Source: Candidatus Methylacidiphilales bacterium (GTDB lineage Bacteria; Verrucomicrobiota; Verrucomicrobiia; Methylacidiphilales; JANWVL01). From it: a stretch of DNA of 44,318 bases. The notes below the pieces were generated by a model. It did no database searches, had not been told where the DNA came from, and saw only the letters and a program-made list of their open reading frames with translations. Below are positions 8,833-19,787 of the stretch, piece by piece. Location of the stretch: positions 1 through 44,318 of the forward strand of contig JANWVL010000052.1 of the NCBI GenBank assembly GCA_025056655.1. The letters run 5' to 3'. The position numbers and the translations under genes are program-made. Within the stretch, counting starts at the first letter, position 1, and each line of letters opens with the position of its first letter.

Positions 8833-9907
8833 AGCGATCAGTTTATCACTTATATCAGGCAAGGGTAAATAAAATTGGGATGTAGGCTATGCAAGATCTA
8901 CCTATGCAACCCTATCAATTTAAAACGATTATTGTTAGACAATCGAAACTAAGACAATATATCAATAGTATATTAAATATAAATACGGATCGTGTGTTAT
9001 TTGTCTTGATTATCAAGGCCTGTCTCGTGTAGATAAAATCAGACGAAGAACGCGGTTATCATATCACTAAGGCCTTTTTTCTTTGATGCATATCAACCAA
9101 AATACTTTCTTAGTTATGCTGATGTTGTCACAAAGATATACTTCCTTAAAGATAGTTGGTTATATCAGCGTAACACAAATGACGTAACAAATATGATCAT
9201 CTTCTTAAACTAATGCTAAAGTAGATGATTCAGCAAGTATAATCTAGATACATCCCCTGCGAGTCGTTTAACTTCATCGCAACCGAATATACTCTAGAAT
9301 TTATATACCGAGACAAAAAGAATTGCCGGAAGAAGTATAAAACGACATATTAATTAAATCTGTTGATGCAATACTGGGATACCTATGGCTTTCGATCCTT
9401 TGATCCTTTTTATTTCAATAATATCATTGCGCCATGATATTATTTATTACCTCATCATGCAGTGTGTACCAGTGTTTGATTTGTGCTATAAGTCATACAT
9501 TCAATTCTTAAAAATCTTAGCGTGTTGATGATTATGATGGTGAGTTAATCATCAGTTATTGGAATATGAAATAGAAGGATAAAAGCACATTTACCAGCAT
9601 ATACCCCATCGAGTAAGTTGTAGATTACTAATTTAAGCCATAAATTATTGATAATAATGCGAGGATTTGGTTATCAATATACATATTATGATTTTTGCGG
9701 TATATTTCATATTGGAAGATTAAATGATCGCTTCAGTTGTAAGTTAAAGCAAAAATGATATGCTCTGCATAGGTTATCTGATTGATGTCGCGATTATTTT
9801 GCTTTTTTGCTACAGCTTCGCTGAAATTTCTTGAGTGCGTCGTATATCGAATGATACCCATTTACATATCTAATCCCACACGGATCTTCAGTTATAATAT
9901 GAAATAT
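8833..9907. other. Long AT-rich spacer
   Basis: Over 1 kb with no protein-like frame on either strand. Short GC-richer patches (around 9030-9085 and 9255-9300) may be eroded coding sequence. In the last 130 bp a frame joined to the next gene is open, but its translation has no similarity in character to the protein, and the promoter at 9893 lies inside it. Confidence 0.55.
9893..9898 (+). promoter_or_regulatory. -10 hexamer that decides the start of the next gene
   Basis: TATAAT lies nine bases before the ATG at 9908 and directly abuts another ATG at 9899. A transcript starting 6-8 bases after the hexamer could only use 9908. This argues against the longer frame that opens at 9782. Confidence 0.5.
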
Positions 9908-11746
9908 ATGCCTTGCTTTAACTTAATAAACCGCATTTTATCTCGCAGTGCATATGAGGATTTGCCCGATGGAATATACAAAATTAAAGATGATTTGATA
10001 AATGAGATTTTGTCAAATAAAGAAGAGGCTTTCTTTGTGCTTAGTAATTTATTATCAAATGATGAAAATCTGCCTCTTATCTATAAAGCCTTGATTTTGA
10101 TTTATATAGGCGCGACAAAGATGGATGAAGCTGAGAAGGTTATTGATGAATACAAATACTCTAAAGATTCTTTTATAGCCTATGCGGCAAATTTAGCATG
10201 GTATTATATGAATAGAGATGAAGATTCTTATAATTACCTAATTGCTAAATTACATGTCGTGTGTAAAAACAATAATCACGATTTATTACTATTATTTAAA
10301 AACGTCTTCCTACTTGATCGAGAAATAAAATTAGCTGTAGCTAATTTAATTGAAAATATATGTAAAATTGATCAATATCCTTTAATTGATGAATGCATTC
10401 AATTATTAGAAGAAATGGAATGTTCTGAACATATATGCAGGATTCTGCTGTATGTATTAGATCATAAAAACGCCGAGAATATCATCATATTTAAAAGTCA
10501 TCCCCTCCTTTGCCATGGAATATTTAAAGTATTAAAAAACATGCCGCAGTGGGAAAAAGTTAAATTAGCCGAGAGTATTAGTCGTATAGATTATTTCAAT
10601 CTTTGTGAATTTTTGTTGGATGCATATAATGAGAGTGATGAAGTGCTAAGACTTACTATCCTTAAAAATACATCCTCGATCATTAACAAAATTCGTAAAT
10701 CATGTATTAACTGTATTGATTATGATAAACAAGAACATAACATTTTTACTTTACAAAGATGTGGCGAAATATCTGAGGTTGTATTTAAACACATCGAAAG
10801 AGATGTCAAGGATAAATTGCATTCAAAGTCATTAATCGGTTTATGTGGTGGAGATAGCGCAGTAAAAAAACTAAGAGTTTTATTAACAAACAAAAAGAAA
10901 TTGAACAGTTCTTTTATAAAGGCAATTCTTGATACTCTAGATAAAAATCTAGTGAGTGATTTCGTTGAAAACGCATTAAATCATGACGTTTCTTTGTTGA
11001 ATAATATTCCGGATGATGATTGTTATATATTTTTAATGAGAGAAGGATTAATAGACATGATGCTAGATTATTTCGTAAAATCACCAAAGGTTAGAAATAG
11101 AACTCTTTTCTGTATTTTAATGAAGTATTTCATGCATAAAAAAGACTGTCAAGCGATGAAAATGATAGTTGATCATTCGTATAATATTAATATAATAAAT
11201 TGTAATAGTATTCACAAGGATATATTGGAAATTGGATCGGATTTTGCGTGGTATTATTTTATGAAAATCATTGAGAGGGATAATTTGAAGAATTTCTGTT
11301 TAAGTTTGAATAATTTTATATGTCTTTATACACCTTTCTTAATTTCTCAAGAGAACAGGAAGATACTAGAATTGTTGGATCATGTCATTGACCTAAAAAT
11401 AGATAAGAAAAAATTATTTCTGGCTATTTTATTGTGCAACAACGATTTGTCTTTCGAGCTTATTTATAAATTCTCACAACATTTCGATTTTTTATTAGAT
11501 GACATAAATTTGGTGAACTGCCATATATTAAACAAGGAAAAGATAATAAAAAAATTGTGCGATTTTTTAATAAAAGAAAAAGACGAGGGTAAAATATTAA
11601 GTATAATTAAAATAACGGAAATGTTGGATAAGAATATAAAATATAATTTGATAAAACAGAGGGATTTATCCTTCTATGTAATAAAATTAATAGATATGAT
11701 GATGTATGATAAAAGATACAATTCAGACGAGACTTTATTGTTATAA
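9908..11746 (+). CDS. Large helical-repeat protein (solenoid family A)
   Basis: The protein is 612 residues from the ATG at 9908; the frame is open upstream to 9782, but the -10 box at 9893 favours the shorter form. It is very rich in Leu, Ile, Lys and Asn, with no signal peptide or membrane span. The body is all-helical with 30-40-residue paired helices (for example LINEILSNKEEAFFVLSNLL and LIYKALILIYIGATKMDEA). The first 100 residues align with the start of the protein at 18015: YKALILIYIGATKMDEAEKV against IKAQALIYLALINSDKLKDV, followed by matching YxxS, AA and NRxE positions. I infer that the two are paralogues. No catalytic motif is visible and the function is unknown. The gene is solitary. 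Confidence 0.75.
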   Translation: MPCFNLINRILSRSAYEDLPDGIYKIKDDLINEILSNKEEAFFVLSNLLSNDENLPLIYKALILIYIGATKMDEAEKVIDEYKYSKDSFIAYAANLAWYYMNRDEDSYNYLIAKLHVVCKNNNHDLLLLFKNVFLLDREIKLAVANLIENICKIDQYPLIDECIQLLEEMECSEHICRILLYVLDHKNAENIIIFKSHPLLCHGIFKVLKNMPQWEKVKLAESISRIDYFNLCEFLLDAYNESDEVLRLTILKNTSSIINKIRKSCINCIDYDKQEHNIFTLQRCGEISEVVFKHIERDVKDKLHSKSLIGLCGGDSAVKKLRVLLTNKKKLNSSFIKAILDTLDKNLVSDFVENALNHDVSLLNNIPDDDCYIFLMREGLIDMMLDYFVKSPKVRNRTLFCILMKYFMHKKDCQAMKMIVDHSYNINIINCNSIHKDILEIGSDFAWYYFMKIIERDNLKNFCLSLNNFICLYTPFLISQENRKILELLDHVIDLKIDKKKLFLAILLCNNDLSFELIYKFSQHFDFLLDDINLVNCHILNKEKIIKKLCDFLIKEKDEGKILSIIKITEMLDKNIKYNLIKQRDLSFYVIKLIDMMMYDKRYNSDETLLL

Positions 11747-12192
11747 AAGCAAGTGTTTTAATATCATTTTATCTTAAAATTCATAAAATCATTGCATATA
11801 TAAACAACATTATGGGTAAGTATTAATTTATAAGCGAACTACTTGACATACAAATGATGAGTGAAGATCAATGATATTTATTTATCATGATGCATATCGT
11901 TACCTTGATTGTAATTATGATTAGATCGAATAATTTTTCATTATACATTAAACAGTTGATTTAAAATCAAATAATATAACTTTCGCTGGTTATTAATTTA
12001 ATTATTATATGTCTGGTTTATAAAAATATTACAATAACTACGACTCATTTATCACAAGCTTAGGCTATTCTGATATATCGTGATGGCTTAAAAATTGATT
12101 ATATGCATGCATTAGATTGATTTAACCTGGATAGTAGAAATAAAATTATTGCGTGATTGTAGTAGCATTTATCCTTCCAGCTTTACCTAGTG
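11747..12192. other. AT-rich spacer between convergent genes
   Basis: 446 bp without a gene. No clear intrinsic terminator is visible, and a TTGACA at 11843 has no -10 box at normal spacing. Confidence 0.5.
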
Positions 12193-12393
12193 CTATTTCA
12201 TTAAAGCCCCCTCTTTATTTATTTTACTATATTTATTAACTAATGAATTTTTTAGAGGGGTGATTTTATTTAAAAGATCTTCTGGAATGCCATTTTCTGT
12301 GCAATTCTTAGCCAGATCAATTGCTTCTTCATAGCGCCCATTTTTAAGAAGATCGTCCATAAGCTCTTCGTCTAATGGGATATACTTCCTCAT
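12193..12393 (-). CDS. Small acidic/basic helical protein, 66 residues
   Basis: This is a short protein beginning MRKYIPLDEELMDDLLKNG, followed by RYEEAIDLAKNCTENGIPED, and ending in a Lys/Asn-rich tail. The central part looks like a single TPR-like helical hairpin (NGRYEEAIDLA). The reading frame is supported by a TATAAT six bases upstream of the ATG on the minus strand, the same leaderless layout as at larger genes. I do not recognise a family. Small size and isolation would fit an antitoxin-like or adaptor protein, but no toxin partner is adjacent. Confidence 0.6.
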   Translation of the reverse strand: MRKYIPLDEELMDDLLKNGRYEEAIDLAKNCTENGIPEDLLNKITPLKNSLVNKYSKINKEGALMK

Positions 12394-12399
12394 GCTTTA

Positions 12400-12405
12400 A
12401 TTATA
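12400..12405 (-). promoter_or_regulatory. -10 hexamer for a leaderless transcript
   Basis: TATAAT on the minus strand is separated from the ATG at 12393 by six bases. Confidence 0.6.
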
Positions 12406-12519
12406 CGCCATCAGATGAAATAAAACTGTTATTTTAAGCATGAGAGAGATTTCCTAACCTAATTTACTTGACATTATAATTTATTAAATTAACAATAATG
12501 CATTTTCATCTATATCATT

Positions 12520-13130
12520 CAACAAACATCCAGCGAGGCATCTCAATATTTCGACCCACGTCGAAGATAGCGTCAAAGGTAATTGCGAACCCGATGTTCG
12601 TCGCACTAGTGATATCCCCTTAGATTATTCTGATCACTGGAGCAGACTGCTCGTCGTACAAGCAGCGCTGTCCACCATGCACGCAGCCGAATCAACGTTC
12701 CAGTATTCATTCACGACGTTGGCTGTGTAGGCCTCAAACTTTAGGCCGCAACTTTTCTTTTTAGCTCGGTAATTTGAGTGATCATCTTAATCACCAGACT
12801 GGGCTCAGATAAATGCATCAAGTCTTCAGTAAAGCTGCCAAGACATTAAGTATTGCAAAAGCAGGATGCTAGATTGTAATCTCTGCGCGTCGATGAGATT
12901 ATGGCCTTCTTGAACCCCACAAAGCCCAGCTCGTGCAACTGAACGAGTATCCTAATTCGTTCACGCAAATTAGCAACGACGTAGCTATGTTTGCGATCAA
13001 AAGATATGTTCAAAATTATCTCGCCATTGATGAATTTGATGCTCCAGTGCCAACGTCACCTATGGCGATGAAAGTCTGCCCGATGTGCCTACGTGTCGCG
13101 CAGAAGCGCCTCTAGTTGTTTAAGCAATGC
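12520..13130 (-). pseudogene. Unidentified degraded coding remnant(s)
   Basis: The composition is GC-richer than the spacers on either side, and protein-like stretches appear in several minus-strand frames but are cut by stops. Examples are NLRERIRILVQLHELGFVGF with a KKAI continuation, LMHLSEPSLVIKMITQITEL followed by KRKVAA, and NIGFAITFDAIFDVGRNIEM followed by PRWMFVE. They read as helical segments of one or two former genes. I cannot assign a family. The stretches 12394-12519 and 13131-13364 hold nothing recognisable. Confidence 0.4.
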
Positions 13131-13364
13131 TTTCAAATTCTGCTGATTGGGGTGATTGATCGAAAATATCGTCCGTCTATATGAGCGAGATAGTCAAAAC
13201 TTTGAAAATGGCGGTGCTCCAGCATTTGACCACTGGTTAGCTTATATCAATCAGACGCTTCATATATACAATTGATCTACTTCTGATTTACTGCATGACT
13301 TGATCAACCGATCAACAAGACAACATAAATATTTAGATTTAAATATCCCCGAATGTGTTGGCCT

Positions 13365-16175
13365 TTAGAGGTCTTTCAGAAGTATTGGAACTAAGGCACA
13401 GCGTGGAACAACTGATACACCCGGCGCACTACGCACGATCTCACATTCATGCGCACCGATTACCACGTTGTTGTTCAACACATAGACATCTGGTAGTGGT
13501 CCACTACCTGCACATACCGTCAATGTGATCATCGTAGTTCCATTCGCTGGCACAGTCACATTGCTCCGCACCAGTGTTTGCCCGCTCTGCACATAGCCAG
13601 GTGTTGCTCTCAGCAACGTCATACGCACCACTAGCGTGTCAGTCTCTCCCGCACTGTCGCCAGCAGGCTGCCGTTGTTGCTCAGTACGATGGTATACGTC
13701 ACCGCATCGCCCATGCGCACCGCCGTCGGCTTCGCCTCCTTGCGCGTGCCGGTCAAGCCGCTCGTGTTCAGGGTGCCGATCCTGTCATCTTGAACGATAA
13801 GCAGCCAGCGTTCGCCGTTGTCCGCCTGCGTGGTGTCACCATCGTAGTCCATCGCTGTCACCTGCCACCAATAGCTGCCCTGGTGCAAACCGACCACCGC
13901 GTGGCTCGTCCCGGTCACTGTGACGTTATTCATCACATCACACAGCCCCCATGCTGTCCCGATGTATACGCGCTAACCCACTGCGCTGCCTGCAACCATC
14001 CAACTCAGCACTGTGCTGTTGCCCACTACCGTTCCACTGATCTGTGCGACATTCTGGAAGTTGTCTGTCCTGCTCATGATGTCATTAGCCGTTGTAAACA
14101 TCCATCACTGCTCTGCATTTGCTAGGCAGGACTGTCCGTCGTTGTAATCCCACACTTGCCACCAGTAAGTGCGCTCGGCCTGCGCACTTGCCAGCACCAG
14201 GCTGGTTGTTGGACTGATCACCTGAACATGATTCATTACGTCACGCGGCCAGAGCAAACTGCCCAAGCACACAGTGTAGCGCTGCGCGTGGACTGCTGCG
14301 CCCCAGCTCAACGGCGCGCTGACCGCCACATAGACCGTGGTATTGGCCGGCGCGGCTTTGCTGAGTGCGCCAATCGGTGATCCTGGATTGTTGTCAGTGC
14401 TGAAGCGCCACCACGCTCCACCATCAGCCCGGGTTTGTCCGGATGCATTCACCGCACGCACTTGCCCCCAGTAGATAGTGTCATATGCCAGACCGCTCAG
14501 TACGTAGCTCGTCGCGGAAGCGTTCGTCCAGCCGCCGGTGACTGAGCAGTCGCCGGACAGGCTGCCGACGCCCAGCTGATAGCCGATCGTACCGGGCGAT
14601 GTGCTCCAGCTCAGTAGCAAGGTGGTCGCATGATCCGCCGCGCTGTTGGCCGGGCTGGTCTTGCCGAAGGTGCCTGGCGCACCGACAGGCGCTGCGGTGG
14701 TTAAGTGCTGCCATGCTCCGTTGTGGGCTTGCGTCTGCCCGCTCGTGTTCACTGCGCGCACCTGTCACCAGTAGGTGGTGACAGGATTCAGCACGATGGC
14801 GAAGCTCGTGTCACCAGCGTTGATCCAGCTTACCGTCACGTCGCACAGCCCGGCCTGCGTGCGATGCAGACCTGGTTGCTACTTGCACCAATCGCGCTCT
14901 GCCAAGCTAGCGTAACGTTCACTGGCACGCCACGGGCGCCTTGCAGCGGGATAAGCTTGCTAAATGCCCCAGGCCCAGGTAGCATATTGGGCACCGTTGT
15001 GAACGCCCACCACTGACCACTGTTGGCCTGCGTGCTTAGGCTGCTGCCCAGTGCGCGTACCTGCCTCCAGTAAGTCATCGGCGTTTGCATGGCCGGCGTT
15101 ATCGCCCATTGCGTGACAGTGCCGACGTTCACTCAGCCGCCGGTGGCATCGCACAGCCCAGATGCGCTGCCACGTATATAGCCGCTTGTGCCGGTGCTGA
15201 CGAACCAGCTTAGTACCAACGTTACAGTCAGGCGCATCGTCGCTAGGTAGAACGGCGGTGCTTTGCTGAACTCCGTCGGTGGGTTCGTATTGCGCTTGGT
15301 GAACCGTCACTACGCCCCGCCGTTGGCCGGGGGCGTCCCGCCGCCGTTCAGCGCGCGCACCTGCCATAAGTAGGTTATTCCGGGCAACAGGTTGGTCACG
15401 CTCGTGGTTAGCGCGTTGCCCACGTTGAGCCAGGTGTTGCCCGGCAGCGCGCCACAGCTGCTCGCTGCTGTGCCGGGGCAGACTTCATAGCTATTTGCAC
15501 CACTGGCTGGGAACCAGCACAAGGTTAAGCTGAATGTGGGCAAGTGAAACGTCCCGTTGACCGGTGCGTCTTTGCCGAGGTTGCCCGGTCCGCCTACATT
15601 CACTGTCGTGAAGTAGAAATCCACCCCACCATCGGCGAGCGCTCGCGTGGCCGTGACGTTGTTATAGGCGCGCACCTGCCAGTAGTATGTCGTCGCCGTC
15701 TACAGAGTTACGCTAAAAGGCAACTGGCAGACGTATCGCTTCAGCACGTTGACGACATCCTGAAAACCGCCGTCGCTGAGATCACACGTGCCAGGGAGCG
15801 TGCCCATGCACACTTCATATCTGTCAGTTTCTGTATAAGTTGTCAACTTTAAAAGCACGCCATCTGCGTTGGTTGGCATGTTGATCGCGCCGTTGGGTGT
15901 GGTGGTTTTCTGGAACGGGACAGGCACTGGCGGGTTGATCGTTTTGAAGTCCCATGCCACACCGCCGTTTGCAGGAGTGCATCCGCCTGCGTTGCAAGCA
16001 CTGACTTGCCAGTAATACTGTGTTCCGTAATCCAGACAGGTAAGAATGAAGATTGTGCTGTTGGCAGTTATCGTGACATTAGCCATATTGCAAAGGCCGA
16101 TGGCATTGCCGACTCAGACCTGATAGTAGGTCTCGCCCACTGCATCCTGCCATGTCAACGCCAGACCAATCGGTT
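13365..16175 (-). pseudogene. Broken gene for a secreted Fn3-repeat surface protein
   Basis: Minus-strand frames give at least seven copies of a module of about 90 residues. The module has an opening PxNG..N, a SW..s.ga..Y.vC.gT..G.C sequence, a WxNV stretch, the very regular YWWQVRAxNxxG, and an ending ANGGaWW.FTT. This is a fibronectin type III-like pattern. The last pieces (13631-13936, then 13365-13631) hold a DUF11-like module (RMGDAVTYTIVLSNNGSL, then RSNVTVPANGTTMITLTV) and the C-terminus RCALVPILLKDL. In-frame stops (near 13975, 15135 and 16110) and several frameshifts break it. The 5' end is cut at about 16175, where unrelated sequence begins, so no signal peptide remains. The C-terminal VPI-x-basic ending resembles that of the intact 1990-residue protein at 36759. 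Intact, it would have been a surface or extracellular adhesion-type protein. Confidence 0.75.
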
Positions 16176-16186
16176 GCCTTGAGGAG

Positions 16187-16903
16187 ATGTGCGTGCGCGC
16201 ATTGTGGTTGAAGGATGAGGAGAAACGCGCAGAGGTCCTGCGGGAGTTATATGACAGTGTGTTCAATAACGCCTTTCCGACATTGTCCGATGAGTTCGGG
16301 ATTGCGTATACCCATGTCGCGCTGGTTGATTATCTCGTGCGCAGTGCGGACCTGCTTACACAGAAGCACTTCGTTGTGCGGCTCGGTGACAAAACGTGCA
16401 CATCCTAGAGCCTTTCTCAGATACGGGGATGTTCGTGATGCGTTAGATGCACCACATTGCACAGCAAGATAGCTCGGAATGAGATTACGGCCAATGAGAT
16501 TCTGTTGCTGCCCTATCACGTGATGAGAGCAAATGCGGAAAGTGCGTATCTAGCTCTGACGGGAGAGTATTGCCCGTTTGAAGGCGCGCATGTGGCAGAT
16601 AGTTTCAAGCTGGCTGAGCTGATGTATAAGAATCAGGGGGTTGAAGCGATCCGGCTGTTTCCCGATGAATACATCGTCAGACTGAACGCACAAGTCAAAT
16701 GTTTTCTGTTTCTCACTGGCATAGGTAGTAACGTCGTGTTATGTGCGCTTGCTACGAGACATATCGTTGATAGCGGTGCTGTCTCGAACACTTCTTTATA
16801 TCCCTTATATACCCATGAAAGCATAAGAATGACTAACCTAGGTCTTTTCACTGAATCTGAACAGAGTAATGATCTGCAAGAAAGGAATATTAACATAAAG
16901 TAG
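16187..16903 (+). pseudogene. Remnant of a type ISP-like restriction-modification enzyme (methylase region)
   Basis: The frame starting at 16187 (EEKRAEVLRELYDSVFNNAF, then PTLSDEFGIAYTHVALVDYL and RSADLLTQKHF) closely follows the coupler/N6-adenine methyltransferase junction of single-polypeptide helicase-methylase restriction enzymes. After a frameshift, VHILEPFSDTGMFV is the degraded AdoMet-binding motif I (usually DPFxGTGxF). After a stop and another shift come EITANEILLLPYHVMRANAE and YCPFEGAHVADSF. The end (SNDLQERNINIK) may correspond to the region after the NPPY motif, which itself is not visible. The helicase/nuclease front and the target-recognition end are missing. It is a dead fragment joined head-on to the broken Fn3 gene. 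Confidence 0.7.
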
Positions 16904-16919
16904 GAATTTATTAAAAAGG

Positions 16920-17625
16920 TAGGAGTGAATAAAATTGGATACATGAAGTGGCTAAAGAGACATAAGCAAATCGGTGGTCAAACAAGGCAAGGATCACAGT
17001 GGCAGCCAGCGCTACCTGTACAAGGCCTGCAATCGTCATTTCATCCCTCAGCCCAACCTAATCGGCTACCCGCCTAGAATCCCGCGCCAAGCCGTCGAGA
17101 TGTATCTAGATGGCCACAGCTTCCGACGCATCGGGCGCAATCTGCGTGTCAAGTGCGCAATCGGTAGTCACCTGGGTCAAGTGCGCCGGTGAACGTGCCT
17201 TGGCTGCCCCCCATACCACAGCCCCCAACCGACGACGATACTGTTGTCGAGTTTGATGAGCTGTTCACATTATCCCGCGATGAAGCGATGTTGCAAGCGG
17301 TGGTGGATCAAGGACCACGCGCATTTCAGTATTGCACCAACGGCTTCAGTGGGTATGCTGCTTTGGACTACCGTGGCGGCTGCCTCTAGTTGCGCCGGGC
17401 AAGTCGCAGACCTATTCAGTTGAAGCAAGTCTCGCCGAGTTGTGGGGGATCTTGCTCGCTTAGGCCGACGGGCGCGATGCTTTTCGCGGTGCATTGAGGA
17501 GCTACGGTGGTCGGGTGAGTTCTTTGTGCAATGCTGGAATCGGCGGCATACCTTCAAGCAAGCGCATCCGGGTTATCAGAGTTATCCGCGGGACTACGCA
17601 AGTATTTGGATTTAGACACTTCTGA
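16920..17625 (+). mobile_element. Broken IS1-family-like element, copy a (best preserved)
   Basis: The order of pieces matches IS1 transposases. A zinc-finger/HTH part reads SGSQRYLYKACNRHFIPQPN, then AVEMYLDGHSFRRIGRNLRV. The DDE part reads TDDDTVVEFDELFTL, then YCTNGFSGYAALDYRGG, QTYSVEASLAELWG and a frame-shifted RCFSRCIEEL, WNRRHTFKQAHPGY. At least four frameshifts or stops break it. The left boundary is suggested by similarity to copy c beginning at GGAGTGAATAAAATTGGATA (about 16921). The right end, in reverse complement, has a loosely similar AGAAGTGTCTAAATCC, so these may be the inverted repeats. The coding pieces are near-identical in order to copies at 20070 and 24015. Confidence 0.75.
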
Positions 17626-18014
17626 TTGTTTGTCTTAAAATTTGATCGTTGCGTATGAAACCATTGAGATACGAATATCATGAAATAGATCCCTGCTAAA
17701 TTTTAAGTATCTAGTTACTTGAACTAGTTGAGTTAGTAAGTAACGATGTAACTTTTTCACAGTTAGCACTGGTTAATAGCGTAATTCTTGATTCATTTGC
17801 TTATAACTTCCCCGTATTTAATAATACAACGTACGTTTAAATCCTTGAACTTTATTCATAAAGCAACACATATATAATTATATGAAAATATGAATTGAGC
17901 GTAATACTTTAAAATACTTGAAATAAAGATAAAGCGACCCGGTTTTAATTTTAAGGCGATCGTTATTTCTGAGTAACTTGCGCAGTAGTTGTGTAAAATA
18001 TTAACAGGTGAAGC
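17626..18014. other. AT-rich spacer
   Basis: No gene is visible. The only clear elements are just before the next start: TAAAAT (preceded by TGTG) ending at 17999 and AGGTGA close to the ATG at 18015. Confidence 0.5.
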
Positions 18015-19787
18015 ATGAGCAATTTAAAAGTGCTAATAGACCATTTTATATTATACAGAAATATATACAATCATGACTATCGCGAAATGTTTAATTATAT
18101 TCAAAACCATAGAGAATTATCAGAGATGATATTGTTGACATCAATTATTAATAAATCAACTCACGACCTAATCAAAGCACAGGCTCTAATTTATCTCGCA
18201 TTGATCAATTCTGATAAATTGAAAGATGTTTTATACTTATATGAAAATAGCGAAACCCTAGTTATTCACACTGCTGCATACATCGCTAGATGTATATTGG
18301 AAAACCGCAACGAATATAAGGAGAAGATAATTGATTATATAAATAAACCGGGCTTGATAGTTGTAGAATTGGTTCATCTATTTGATTTAGTTTTAGATGT
18401 ATGTCAGGGTATACATGATGCAATATATAATGAAATGAGACGTTTTCCTTCTTGCGATCATTTTACGGAGAATATATCTGGTATACATTTTTATCTTGTC
18501 ATGTGTGAAAAGTTGGGGATAAACGATAAAGATATGATTGATATAATAGATAAAAGAGTTAGTTATTTAAAAATTTATGATTTAGAATATTTATTACACA
18601 ACCGCAACAAGAATGCTTTAAGATACATTTATGATTTAGCTTCGAGGGCGGTTAATATTTTAAAAGAAAAATATGGTAAAAATGATGAAATAAATGAAAG
18701 CGATAAAGAAAAAATAACAGAAGTGATATCTATTTTAAGTCAAGGTCAATTAGATGAGCTTTATTTTCTAGTAAATCAATTTCTTCTGAACGAAGAAGTA
18801 TATGAAAAGATAAAGGACGGAGAAATAGAAGAAGAAGTCCTATCTTTAATTGAAAATGTGCTATGTTATTTTGATACACCAGATAAACCTTTTCCATCTG
18901 ACTTTTTTGGTATTTTACTGGAAAAATTGTTTCGACGTAGATATATAGGCGATTTTATGTCCGAATCATTAGCTCTTTCCCAGAACGCTCTTGCTGTGGA
19001 TAAAATTGTTAAGTGTATAAAAACAATAGATTCAATGAAAGATATATACAATAAAGCAGTAGAAAAAGGAAACGGTCTTTTAATCATCAAATTGAAGGAA
19101 AAAATTAGGGAGATTGATCCTGAGGGTAAATATATTCATGAATTTTATGATAAAAATATTTGCGATAATGAAAGAAAAAAGCTAATAGATAGATATAATA
19201 CTCAATTAAAGTTAGATTTTTATCTTCGCAGAATCTACGAAACAGAAGAAGATAATATAAAGGATAGCCTTATATCTTATCTTGATTTATTTATATCATC
19301 TTATCAAAAAGGAATATATCCATATAGCTTGTATAACAGCGTCGAGTATTGTTTGGCTCTATTAATATTAAAGAATGATCTAGAACAAAAAGATCTGATT
19401 AAGAAGGTATTAGACTGCTTCAGTCATGACAAAAATAAGTTATCTAGATGTATGTTCCTATTGTGTTTAAATAACAATGAGGAATGGATTTCTCTTTTGT
19501 TTAAATACGCCGATAAATTACTAGAATATCCAGCTAGAGAAATATTTAATCTACTCGAGTTAATGGATAAAGATAAGATTTCAAGATGTATTGTCAGCAC
19601 AGTTCAAGATGCTAGGTATGATTATGAAATAAAAAATATATTGAAAATATCTAAAAATATATGGTCAGACTATGCTGAAAGAATTCTTTGTTATATCAAT
19701 AAACGCAATATGTCAGATAAGAAAAGAATAGATCACAAACTTATTAGTAATTTAGGAGATTTAGAACACGAACAATATTATATATGA
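18015..19787 (+). CDS. Large helical-repeat protein (solenoid family A)
   Basis: This 590-residue, strongly charged, Lys/Asp/Ile/Tyr-rich protein has no signal peptide or membrane span. Most of it is predicted by pattern to be paired helices. The first 100 residues (EMILLTSIINKSTHDLIKAQ, then ALIYLALINSDKLKDVLYLY, with HTAAYIARCILENRNEYKEK) align with the front of the 9908 protein, so I infer a paralogue. The middle has a run of acidic residues (KDGEIEEEVLSLIENVL). Unlike most AT-rich genes here it has a recognisable AGGTGA ribosome-binding site four bases before the ATG. No enzyme motif is seen. The gene is solitary. Confidence 0.75.
   Translation: MSNLKVLIDHFILYRNIYNHDYREMFNYIQNHRELSEMILLTSIINKSTHDLIKAQALIYLALINSDKLKDVLYLYENSETLVIHTAAYIARCILENRNEYKEKIIDYINKPGLIVVELVHLFDLVLDVCQGIHDAIYNEMRRFPSCDHFTENISGIHFYLVMCEKLGINDKDMIDIIDKRVSYLKIYDLEYLLHNRNKNALRYIYDLASRAVNILKEKYGKNDEINESDKEKITEVISILSQGQLDELYFLVNQFLLNEEVYEKIKDGEIEEEVLSLIENVLCYFDTPDKPFPSDFFGILLEKLFRRRYIGDFMSESLALSQNALAVDKIVKCIKTIDSMKDIYNKAVEKGNGLLIIKLKEKIREIDPEGKYIHEFYDKNICDNERKKLIDRYNTQLKLDFYLRRIYETEEDNIKDSLISYLDLFISSYQKGIYPYSLYNSVEYCLALLILKNDLEQKDLIKKVLDCFSHDKNKLSRCMFLLCLNNNEEWISLLFKYADKLLEYPAREIFNLLELMDKDKISRCIVSTVQDARYDYEIKNILKISKNIWSDYAERILCYINKRNMSDKKRIDHKLISNLGDLEHEQYYI

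Noticed and set aside
9782-9907. Longer N-terminus for the 9908 protein
   Set aside because: The added 42 residues do not continue the helical-repeat pattern, and a TATAAT lies inside this stretch only nine bases before the internal ATG.
11843-11848. TTGACA in the spacer after the 9908 gene
   Set aside because: No -10 box at 16-19 bp; the nearest candidate is 23 bp away and no gene follows.
12933-13115. Plus-strand 60-codon open frame
   Set aside because: The minus strand shows better protein-like stretches in the same place, and the plus frame has no start signals.
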